Shown piece by piece: positions 5,355 to 11,152 of a DNA stretch of 11,152 bases. The stretch comes from Bacteroidota bacterium. GTDB lineage: Bacteria; Bacteroidota; Ignavibacteria; Ignavibacteriales; Ignavibacteriaceae. The translations under genes and the position numbers were made by a program. Within the stretch, counting starts at the first letter, position 1; each line of letters starts with the position of its first letter. The stretch covers positions 1-11,152 of the forward strand of contig JAJYSI010000059.1 of NCBI GenBank assembly GCA_021793635.1, given 5' to 3'. A model generated the notes under the pieces. That model worked only from the letters and a program-made list of their open reading frames with translations, had not been told where the DNA came from and ran no database searches.

Positions 5355-6167
5355 TCAATTCCATTCATCAAAGTATTTTGAAAGATAGCTTAATGATTCT
5401 TGAGATACCTCTTCCGGTATGCCGAAAATATTCTTTATCTCTTCGGCAAGCTCATCCCTATTACGGAGCTTAATTTTTTTGTAAGAGTTATTTTGAAATT
5501 CAATTGAAGAAAAGTTGCGTATTACATTAGAGGAATTATTCCCGTACTTAACTAGCATGATAGAATTCATGAAAGAAGATTTCTCACTGTACGAAGCACT
5601 AATAACTGATTCAAATTCGGAAATGTCTCTTGCCTTCGGATTAACTGAATACCCGTGAACAAGACTACCGTTTTTATAATGCTGCAATTGGGAATATCCT
5701 TTAGCATCTTTAGGAAGGAGTAAATATCCATCTTCGCCGAAATTAATTTCATAATCGGCTGTCAAGTCTCTCGGCATCGGATCAAGGAAAGGTGCAGCAT
5801 AACCAACATCCACAATATATTCATGCTCTTTAAAAGTTACGATGCTTACTATGTGTACGTCCGGCTTGCTCATATCCGCGCCGCAAAGCCTTACGTTATA
5901 TCCAAGATAATCGAGCAGTCTTGAGAAGTAATAATTATTAGTGTAGCACGTACCGCCGAAATGATATTCAACTATTCCTTTAATATAATTCTCAAAAGCC
6001 GGTATATAATTAAGTCCAAACTTTTTATTGTAATACACTTTTGAAATATTCTCGAAAGGAATTTTGGAAAGATGGCTGGTAATTAATTCTTTGAGAGTAA
6101 ATTTGTCAGGCTTATCAACATGGACATTAAGAATGTCGAGATATTTTCTATATAATGTATTATCCAT
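5355..6167 (-). CDS. Arylamine N-acetyltransferase (NAT) family protein
   Basis: This 270-residue protein is of usual NAT length (about 255-290) and has a recognisable Cys-His-Asp triad: C74 in FGGTCYTNNYYF (the RGGxCxE-like motif), H105 in KPDVHIVSIV and D120 in YIVDVGYAAPF. NATs acetylate arylamines and hydrazines from acetyl-CoA through a cysteinyl intermediate; in some bacteria relatives act in specialised metabolism. Here the usual Arg before GG is Phe (HFGGTC) and the usual Glu/Asn after the Cys region is Thr-Asn, so this is a divergent member and its substrate is uncertain. The N-terminal helices (KELITSHLSKIPFENI) carry the typical PFEN motif. It is the last gene of a minus-strand run, with 10 bases between it and the stop of the membrane gene upstream. 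The ATG at 6167 lacks a clear SD, suggesting coupling. Confidence 0.88.
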   Translation of the reverse strand: MDNTLYRKYLDILNVHVDKPDKFTLKELITSHLSKIPFENISKVYYNKKFGLNYIPAFENYIKGIVEYHFGGTCYTNNYYFSRLLDYLGYNVRLCGADMSKPDVHIVSIVTFKEHEYIVDVGYAAPFLDPMPRDLTADYEINFGEDGYLLLPKDAKGYSQLQHYKNGSLVHGYSVNPKARDISEFESVISASYSEKSSFMNSIMLVKYGNNSSNVIRNFSSIEFQNNSYKKIKLRNRDELAEEIKNIFGIPEEVSQESLSYLSKYFDEWN

Positions 6168-6177
6168 TTCATTATAT

Positions 6178-6576
6178 TTATTTGAAATCGACTTTATACT
6201 TTTCCTGCAGGCTAAGCTTAATGCAAGCCTGCCAATCTAAGAATCCAATCCAGGCAAATATTAAAACTACAGGCAGCAAAATAAAGAGAGCAGAAAAAAA
6301 TAATTGGGCTTTGCCGCGAATCAAATACATTATAATTATAGATATGGGTAACCCCAAAAACAAACTGAATTTCATCATGTGGGAGAATTTTCCTTTGGGA
6401 TTCGCACTCCATCTCTTAATTCTCTTTGGTCTGCTTTCTTCAACAACTTCAAAGAGAAGTATTATTGCAATAAACAGCATCAACAAGCCTATCCATTCAT
6501 AATTTATCTTAAGAGGAAAGAAGGCTCCTGCAAGTATTATAGCACTAATAAAATAAGATATATATTTTCTATTCAT
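6178..6576 (-). CDS. Small integral membrane protein, function unknown
   Basis: This 132-residue protein has four predicted membrane segments at about 5-24, 28-45, 70-86 and 92-115. A basic cytoplasmic-type loop, EESRPKRIKRWSANPKGK (about 46-63), lies between segments 2 and 3, and the charged C-terminal tail reads KLSLQEKYKVDFK. No family motif is recognised. The gene starts 26 bases after the upstream membrane gene and ends 10 bases before NAT, so the three are almost certainly co-transcribed. GGGGG lies 14 bases before the ATG, too far for a good SD, so initiation may be weak. The order next to NAT suggests a shared process, but nothing in the sequence names it. Confidence 0.75.
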   Translation of the reverse strand: MNRKYISYFISAIILAGAFFPLKINYEWIGLLMLFIAIILLFEVVEESRPKRIKRWSANPKGKFSHMMKFSLFLGLPISIIIMYLIRGKAQLFFSALFILLPVVLIFAWIGFLDWQACIKLSLQEKYKVDFK

Positions 6577-6602
6577 TTACTTTTTATGAACCCCCGTAAT
6601 AT

Positions 6603-7175
6603 TTATGCCTGCGATAATTTTCCCTTTATGAACAATACTTTCAGTATTTTTCCCAAGCCAATCCCAATTCCCAAGACACCGCCTATTTTAACAGCATGGC
6701 TTAAATAAAAAAATAGATTTATACGAGCACTTATTCTGTATAATCCGAAAATGTAAATATTTAATAATCCCATTATAATATAGACGGCTGCAAACCCTAA
6801 AAACCATACAGCCGCAATCCATAACTTTGTTGAATTAAACCAAACTTTCTTTTCCAAAAGTGAAATGACAAAAACCATCGCTCCGATAAACGGGAACCAG
6901 AAGAAATCTCTAATTAGTACCAAAACATCATCGCTGGTCTTAAATATAATAACCAATAATAAGGCAAGCAGAGTTCCAAGAGTAATAAAATTTTTTAAGC
7001 CGCTTCCGGTAAGCAGATAATAAAATACAACAGCCGCAAATCCGAAGATAGTAAAAGAGAAGCCGGTATTATTTGGTACAATAATATTGCTGCCAAGCGC
7101 CAAAATACCAATTAGAATGAAAACTATAATTTCAATACCGGCATTAACTATTATGCTTTTAATATTCTGCTGCAT
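6603..7175 (-). CDS. Polytopic membrane protein, about six spans, function unknown
   Basis: This 190-residue, very hydrophobic protein has membrane segments near 13-33, 38-56, 62-78, 90-107, 118-142 and 157-183 and only short loops. No catalytic motif or known transporter signature is seen. The ATG at 7175 is preferred over a TTG six bases upstream because AGGA ends 6 bases before the ATG, while the TTG has no room for a ribosome binding site. The start lies inside the 3' end of the upstream gene (17-base overlap), indicating translational coupling. It is part of the four-gene minus-strand run ending in NAT. It could be a scaffold or sensor-like membrane protein; I cannot say more from sequence. 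Confidence 0.78.
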   Translation of the reverse strand: MQQNIKSIIVNAGIEIIVFILIGILALGSNIIVPNNTGFSFTIFGFAAVVFYYLLTGSGLKNFITLGTLLALLLVIIFKTSDDVLVLIRDFFWFPFIGAMVFVISLLEKKVWFNSTKLWIAAVWFLGFAAVYIIMGLLNIYIFGLYRISARINLFFYLSHAVKIGGVLGIGIGLGKILKVLFIKGKLSQA

Positions 7176-7434
7176 GATCAATCCTCAGGCGTTTAACGAA
7201 CAAGCCGATTGCATAACCAGCTGCAAGGCTGCCAAGTAAATTGTTCAGCATTACTGCAAAGCCGAAAAAGGATATTAGACGTGTCCCCGCTCCAATGAAC
7301 GATAAGATAATTGAGAGGACAAAATAATAGATTATGGTTTTGAATTTAATCTTCCGGTTATATTTTTTTGAAAGCTCATATCCCCAGAAACCAAAAACAA
7401 TCCAAGTAACAAGTGATGATATAATACCCGCCAT
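7159..7434 (-). CDS. Small three-span membrane protein, function unknown
   Basis: This 91-residue protein has hydrophobic segments near 3-20, 32-50 and 55-80, a basic loop ELSKKYNRKIKFK between the first two and a short polar tail LRIDHAAEY. A glycine-rich GAGTRLISFFGFA stretch follows segment 2. No family is recognised. The ATG at 7434 is supported by AAGGGA about 8 bases upstream. It heads the membrane-protein/NAT run and lies 60 bases downstream of the lipoprotein stop with no hairpin between, so it may be read from the lipoprotein promoter. Confidence 0.72.
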   Translation of the reverse strand: MAGIISSLVTWIVFGFWGYELSKKYNRKIKFKTIIYYFVLSIILSFIGAGTRLISFFGFAVMLNNLLGSLAAGYAIGLFVKRLRIDHAAEY

Positions 7435-7494
7435 AGTTTAAGTCCCTTATAATTGTTATAGAATGAAGTTCATGCTCCTTCTTACGTGATAAAT

Positions 7495-8919
7495 TTATCT
7501 GCTTGTGCCGGTTAAAGAAACCTGAGCGTTTCCATTTGGACTGGTTACTTTTATTGTAATGGTACATGGATTTACAACATTAACCGTATCGGCAGTATCA
7601 TAAACCAAAAAACTAAAATGAGTCCATGCTTTACTCTGTGTATCGGGCAAGTTCACCAAAACATCTCCCTGAGAAGCAACATTGGTACCGGCAGCTGAAA
7701 CCGAAATGCTTGTTCCGCTTGCCAATGGATTTCCATTCTCATCACTCACCGTATAATTAAATGACTGCGAACCTGCGTTTGGAATATTAAATGTTGTAGG
7801 CGAGATATTTGTAATCTGAGTTCTTCCTGAAAATAAAACATAAACAGAGCTCTGAATTGTATTTTTGTTTTCGTCGGCAGTAGAAGCTGTTATCAAAGCA
7901 AAGCCGGCGCCTCTGGTAGCATCGCTTGGCTGAGGTGCAGCAGACAACAAGCTAACAGAGCCAATACCTTGATCATTTGTCTCGGCAGATCCACCGATAA
8001 TTCCGCCGGTAGTTGTAAAATAAACTGAAGTTCCCGGTCGGGCAGGGTTACCGTATTTATCACCAACATAACAATTGATAGCATCCGTTAAACCGTAAAT
8101 ATCATAACCCGGAAAGTTTATGTTTGCAGGTGCAATACTGAAATGAGCTTGATCCGGCAGCCCGCCATAAATTGTAACCGCTACAGGCATTGAGTATATT
8201 TTCTGATTATTTAAATTAATTTCAGCATATATCTGAACAGTGCCTGCTTTTGTTCCGCTTGTAATATTTACTGCTGCCTGTCCCTGATCGTTAGTAGCAA
8301 CAACCGACGGACTAAATTCTTCGCCTCCATTCGGGTGCTGACCAAATGAAAATGAAACATTAACAGAATGGTCTAGATCGATTGGGGTACCGGACGAATC
8401 TACTGCAACAAAAGTTAATTTAGCTGTTTCAACAGAACCGCTTCCTACAACACCAATGTTTGTTGTCGATTGTCCTAATAAATAAATACTCACCGGATTC
8501 CCGGAAGGCGTAAGGGTTCCGGTTGTGGACTTTAATGAAACAAGAGAAACGGAATAATCAACTCCGTAAGTTACGGTAATAGAAGTTGTGTCTTGAATAA
8601 ATCCTGTTTTAGAAATAAAAATAGTAAGATTCGTATTTGATGTAAGTGAAACAGTCGCAGAAAATTTTCCCTGTGAATTTGTTAAGGCTGTTTGATAGAT
8701 TGAGGTTCCGATGATTTGGACAAATGCACTGTCAACCGGTATTCCGGTTGTAGTGTTAATTACTTGTCCGCTTATAGTGCTGTTCTTTGCAGTCGCTCCG
8801 CCTGAGGTGGTACCGGGACTTGTAATCTGCATTTCCGACTTACACCCGTTTGAAATAAAAATAGAAGAAATGATAAACAACATTCCAGCAAGTCGAATCA
8901 CAGTATTTTTTGTATTCAT
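7495..8919 (-). CDS. Modular lipoprotein with carboxypeptidase-regulatory-like and Ig-like domains
   Basis: This 474-residue predicted surface or periplasmic lipoprotein has a signal peptide (R9, hydrophobic 10-24) leading to ISNGC with the lipidated cysteine at 26. A Ser/Thr/Gly-rich linker (about 33-47) follows. Residues 48-129 form a carboxypeptidase-regulatory-like beta-sandwich (STISGQVINTTTGIPVDSAFV, LTNSQGKFSATV). The rest looks like invasin-type (Big_1) Ig repeats, marked by 'D..G.P' strands and 'T...QG.a.v' turns: FVAVDSSGTPI with ATNDQGQAAVNI (about 169-218), CYVGDKYGNPARPGTSVYF with ETNDQGIGSVSL (about 283-324), and VSDENGNPLASGTSISV (about 391-407). Such domains serve adhesion or structural roles; no enzyme is present. 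No strong SD precedes the ATG at 8919. It is the largest gene in the minus-strand run and may share transcripts with the membrane genes downstream. Confidence 0.87.
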   Translation of the reverse strand: MNTKNTVIRLAGMLFIISSIFISNGCKSEMQITSPGTTSGGATAKNSTISGQVINTTTGIPVDSAFVQIIGTSIYQTALTNSQGKFSATVSLTSNTNLTIFISKTGFIQDTTSITVTYGVDYSVSLVSLKSTTGTLTPSGNPVSIYLLGQSTTNIGVVGSGSVETAKLTFVAVDSSGTPIDLDHSVNVSFSFGQHPNGGEEFSPSVVATNDQGQAAVNITSGTKAGTVQIYAEINLNNQKIYSMPVAVTIYGGLPDQAHFSIAPANINFPGYDIYGLTDAINCYVGDKYGNPARPGTSVYFTTTGGIIGGSAETNDQGIGSVSLLSAAPQPSDATRGAGFALITASTADENKNTIQSSVYVLFSGRTQITNISPTTFNIPNAGSQSFNYTVSDENGNPLASGTSISVSAAGTNVASQGDVLVNLPDTQSKAWTHFSFLVYDTADTVNVVNPCTITIKVTSPNGNAQVSLTGTSR

Positions 8920-8943
8920 AAACAGCCCGTAAAAATTTTAAAA

Positions 8944-8984
8944 CAAACTGAGGGCAAATTAGTTTGCCCTTTTTATAATGTCAA
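8944..8984 (-). promoter_or_regulatory. Candidate promoter and overlapping hairpin upstream of the modular lipoprotein
   Basis: On the minus strand TTGACA (8984 down to 8979) is followed after 17 bases by TAATTT (8961 down to 8956), a -35/-10-like pair with a good -35 and a poor -10. The -10 lies in a perfect 8-bp stem, AGGGCAAA (8951-8958) with TTTGCCCT (8963-8970) and loop TTAG. On the + strand that stem is followed by TTTTTAT like an intrinsic terminator, although no + strand gene precedes it. A second stem, CAAACT (8944-8949) with AGTTTG (8961-8966), competes with it. Promoter, terminator or attenuator are all possible. Confidence 0.35.
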
Positions 8985-9146
8985 GCTTATTAGGAAAGAT
9001 GGGAACTCTTATTTCATAATGTAAATATGGAATCTAGATTCAAAATTGTATAAGTTCATTTATGATTTCAATCTATACGTATTCATAATTCTTTCTTAAA
9101 TCTACGTTGAAGGAGCCCGAAGCCAATCAGCCCATCGATTAAGAAT

Positions 9147-9410
9147 TTAAGCAACTATCAACTCAGGTTTAAGTAATCTGGATTTGACTGGTTTCAAACC
9201 TTTAATTTTCACATAAACTATGGGCTGATTAGGTTCTCTCTGTTTCTGAGCTATTAGTTTGCTCCATTTATTATACTCCTCATCACCTTCAACTTGTAAA
9301 ATAATCTGTGCATTACGAGGAATTTTCTCTGCAAACTCAGGGTGCTCAATAACATAACGATCAAACTCAGTAATTAAAATTGCGTGTTTTTTCTCCAAAA
9401 TTTCTTTCAT
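9147..9410 (-). CDS. Small conserved protein resembling DUF5647, function unknown
   Basis: This 87-residue soluble protein contains EFDRYVIEHPEFAEKIP (about 15-31), then AQIILQVEGDEEYN and AQKQREPNQPIVYVKI (about 54-69). That pattern matches my memory of the DUF5647 family; I cannot confirm it here. The role of such proteins is unknown. The ATG at 9410 is chosen over one 66 bases upstream for three reasons. It follows the previous gene's TAA by 4 bases. GGAAGG sits about 8 bases before it. Relatives begin just ahead of the EFDRYV helix. The upstream start would add a basic 22-residue tail lying inside the neighbouring gene. Close coupling with the 102-residue gene suggests a two-protein module. 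Confidence 0.8.
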   Translation of the reverse strand: MKEILEKKHAILITEFDRYVIEHPEFAEKIPRNAQIILQVEGDEEYNKWSKLIAQKQREPNQPIVYVKIKGLKPVKSRLLKPELIVA

Positions 9411-9414
9411 CTTT

Positions 9415-9723
9415 TTACCTTTTACCTTCCAGAAAAGCTTTCTTATAGACTTTCCAATTTTGTTTAATATCCTCATCTGCTAGCGTTAATGCTTCATCAA
9501 GTTCTAAATAAAGATTACTTTTCACTTTTGTACCATCAAGATAATATTTATCTATATGTGCAAACCCATGAGCAGAATCATAACGAATTACCTCACGCCA
9601 ATTATTATCAACAAAAACTTCCAACTGAACAATGAAATCAACGATTTTACCTTTATCAGTAGTATGATGATGTCTTTTTCGTGCAGAATCTCCTACTGGG
9701 ATAATATATTCAGTTATATTCAA
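9415..9723 (-). CDS. Small conserved protein, partner of the DUF5647-like gene, function unknown
   Basis: This 102-residue soluble protein has the core VDFIVQLEVFVDNNWREVI followed by RYDSAHGFAHIDKYYLDGT (about 48-66), and a C-terminal helix ALTLADEDIKQNWKVYKKAF. I recall uncharacterised proteins with a 'FVVQLEV...V.RYDtAHGFAH.D...pDGt' pattern encoded next to DUF5647-like genes, so the pair looks conserved. This is memory, not a search. There is no in-frame ATG. TTG at 9723 is the only usual start codon after the in-frame TAG upstream and gives the expected N-terminus (ITEYIIPVGD). No clear SD precedes it, so translation may be weak. Four bases separate its stop from the next ATG. The conserved His and Asp residues could be functional, but no catalytic class is recognised. 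Confidence 0.78.
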   Translation of the reverse strand: MNITEYIIPVGDSARKRHHHTTDKGKIVDFIVQLEVFVDNNWREVIRYDSAHGFAHIDKYYLDGTKVKSNLYLELDEALTLADEDIKQNWKVYKKAFLEGKR

Positions 9724-9795
9724 ATGACTTTTATCTAAATTATTATTCTATGCCCTAAAATTCAATAAACAAATCCATGCAGCCAACTAACCATA

Positions 9796-9897
9796 TCAAC
9801 CTAGTTCAATTTTTAAAATCACAAACTGGTCCCTGTTCTTAACTAAACATTCTTCTTTCTTCATTTCAATAATTATTCCTCGGTTATTTTCATCCAT
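9796..9897 (-). CDS. Possible 33-residue small protein behind the sugar transferase
   Basis: An ATG at 9897 opens 33 codons ending in TGA, beginning 9 bases after the sugar-transferase stop. AGGAG lies only 1 base before this ATG, too close for ideal initiation; a second ATG five bases further on gives just a 6-codon peptide. The product (RGIIIEMKKEECLV, then DQFVILKIELG) loosely recalls the short beta-rich N-terminal domain of RsgI-type anti-sigma factors (GIVxEIK...VxTxDGxFxxIK). It could be a real micro-protein, the relic of a longer gene, or chance. Confidence 0.25.
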   Translation of the reverse strand: MDENNRGIIIEMKKEECLVKNRDQFVILKIELG

Positions 9898-9906
9898 ACT
9901 CCTCAC

Positions 9907-11152
9907 TCAAACGCCTTTCGTATCTCCCTTAACCATCTGCCAAACTGTGGTCAAAATAATTTGGATGTCCAGCCAGATAGACCAGTTTTCAATATACCAA
10001 AGATCGTACTCTATTCTTTTAATCGTTCGCCTTTTGTTTTCCTCATAATCAGGAACATCGCCGCGCATGCCGTGAATCTGCGCCCAGCCTGTTATGCCCG
10101 GCTTTACCCAGCTTCTTATTTTTATTTCATCAACCATTTCTTTATAGATCTCATTGAATGCGATTGGATGCGGTCGCGGACCGACAATGGACATTTCGCT
10201 TTTCAAAACATTTATAAATTGTGGCAGCTCATCAATATTAGATTTTCTTAAAAACTTTCCAATCTTTGTTACCCGCGGATCATCACCGACCGTTGGCTGG
10301 TATTTATTTATACTTTTATTTCCGCTGTGCATTGTACGGAACTTATAGCACTTGAAAATCTTATCTCCGGCACCAACTCTATCTTGTTTAAAAAATACCG
10401 GTCCGGGAGAAGATAATTTATTTAAAATAAATAAAAGCGGATAAAGCCATGACAAAATAAATACCATTGCAAGTATCGAAAAGATGATATCTAAACTACG
10501 CTTTACAAATCTCCAATGAAACTCTGCAAGCGGTTCACTTCTAACGGTAATTATAGGGAAGTTTCCCATCATTGTCACTTCAAATTTTTTAGAGAGGAAT
10601 TTGAAGTAATCAGGGATAATATGTACTCTAACCGCATGCCGGTTACAAATTTTTATTATGCCGTCTAATTGATTCGATGCATAGATCGGGAGCGCAATTA
10701 CAACTTCTTCAACTTTATTTTCTGGAAGAATTCTATCCAGAGTATCTATCTTACCAAGAATCTCGCTTTCAGTGGAATTATCATCAAGAAAGCCGATAAG
10801 ATTATATCCGAATTGCGGGTTTGCCTGTACCGCGTCGTAGAACTTTCTGCCGACCCTTCCGGCACCCACTATCACGAGATTTCTTAGATTACGTCCGCGC
10901 CTTCTCAGATATTCGAGACTTTGCCTGAAGACCAACTTCTCGGCACTGAGCGCGACAAAAAGAATTACGGCGTAGGTGACGACAAAAAACCTCGATATCT
11001 CATGCTCTTTGAGGAAAAATAAGATCACTATTGCGCTGAGCAACTGAACAAGGGTGCTCTTAACAATTGCGATGATTTCAAAACCGAAGTCGCGCGACCG
11101 GAATTCATCGTAGAACTTGCTTCCACTTGCGTAGATGAACCAGATGATTGCC
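9907..11152 (-). CDS. Undecaprenyl-phosphate sugar phosphotransferase (WcaJ-like), 5' end outside window
   Basis: This is a polyisoprenyl-phosphate hexose-1-phosphate transferase. It moves a sugar phosphate (often glucose) from a UDP-sugar onto undecaprenyl phosphate at the inner membrane, the first step of exopolysaccharide, capsule or O-antigen synthesis. The frame is open to the right edge (414 residues seen, of a usual 460-470), so the true start is beyond 11152; the TTG at 11043 is internal. In order are two N-terminal membrane segments, a Rossmann-like CoA_binding_3 domain starting NLVIVGAGRVGRKF, and a membrane helix (KRSLDIIFSI). The bacterial sugar-transferase domain follows, with SPGPVFFKQDRVG, YKFRTM, KIGKFLRKSNIDELPQ, SIVGPRPHP and KPGITGWAQIHGMRGDV. 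All hallmark motifs are intact. The Asp-Glu of IDELPQ is the family's likely catalytic region. The sugar specificity is inferred from architecture only. Confidence 0.93.
   Translation of the reverse strand, partial: AIIWFIYASGSKFYDEFRSRDFGFEIIAIVKSTLVQLLSAIVILFFLKEHEISRFFVVTYAVILFVALSAEKLVFRQSLEYLRRRGRNLRNLVIVGAGRVGRKFYDAVQANPQFGYNLIGFLDDNSTESEILGKIDTLDRILPENKVEEVVIALPIYASNQLDGIIKICNRHAVRVHIIPDYFKFLSKKFEVTMMGNFPIITVRSEPLAEFHWRFVKRSLDIIFSILAMVFILSWLYPLLFILNKLSSPGPVFFKQDRVGAGDKIFKCYKFRTMHSGNKSINKYQPTVGDDPRVTKIGKFLRKSNIDELPQFINVLKSEMSIVGPRPHPIAFNEIYKEMVDEIKIRSWVKPGITGWAQIHGMRGDVPDYEENKRRTIKRIEYDLWYIENWSIWLDIQIILTTVWQMVKGDTKGV

Noticed and set aside
6155..6708. + strand open frames opposite the small membrane-protein genes
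   Set aside because: They are antisense shadows of hydrophobic minus-strand genes with clear membrane segments and operon spacing. They show no SD and no recognisable motif.
9125..9230. 11-base inverted match AATCAGCCCAT (9125-9135) and ATGGGCTGATT (9220-9230)
   Set aside because: One copy is codons inside the DUF5647-like gene. The + strand copy could read as a short similar peptide but has no start, so chance or a tiny duplication cannot be told apart.
9961..10887. + strand open frames opposite the sugar transferase
   Set aside because: The minus strand encodes every hallmark motif of the transferase across this range; the + frames are composition artefacts.

Overview
This 11.15-kb window is AT-rich, gene-dense bacterial chromosome. 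The organism looks like a Gram-negative of the Bacteroidota/Ignavibacteria type. LPS-heptose and polysaccharide-priming enzymes point to an outer membrane. Two lipoproteins carry lipoboxes, codon use is AT-rich, and one lipoprotein has Ig-like/carboxypeptidase-regulatory modules of a kind common in that group. This placement is inference from gene style; there is no rRNA or other marker here.

Layout. The left edge (1-549, +) is the 3' part of hldD, the LPS heptose epimerase. It converges on a minus-strand group: a hyperacidic low-complexity protein (1055-1453), then a Phd/YefM-like antitoxin and RelE-like toxin whose genes overlap by 8 bases (558-1017). Diverging from that group is a translationally coupled + strand pair, a MutT/MTH1-like Nudix hydrolase and an SLC13/ArsB-type permease (1662-3361). 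Next come two stand-alone + genes: a conserved hypothetical with a strong SD and a strong hairpin after its stop (3670-4210), and a lipoprotein (4316-4945). A 409-base gene-free stretch between convergent genes (4946-5354) is packed with consecutive inverted repeats and is the best candidate for something undescribed.

From 5355 to the right edge everything is on the minus strand. In transcription order it is: a partial undecaprenyl-phosphate sugar phosphotransferase (9907-11152), a possible 33-codon ORF just behind it, a two-gene module of uncharacterised small soluble proteins (9147-9723), a modular surface lipoprotein (7495-8919), and a tight run of three small membrane proteins ending in an arylamine N-acetyltransferase (5355-7434).

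How the genes work together. The two edge genes belong to cell-envelope polysaccharide synthesis, LPS core heptose on the left and lipid-linked exopolysaccharide or O-antigen initiation on the right. The middle is accessory: a toxin-antitoxin pair, nucleotide-pool sanitation coupled to a transporter, envelope lipoproteins, and a membrane-protein/NAT operon. No tRNA, rRNA, CRISPR array, transposase or intact insertion sequence was seen.
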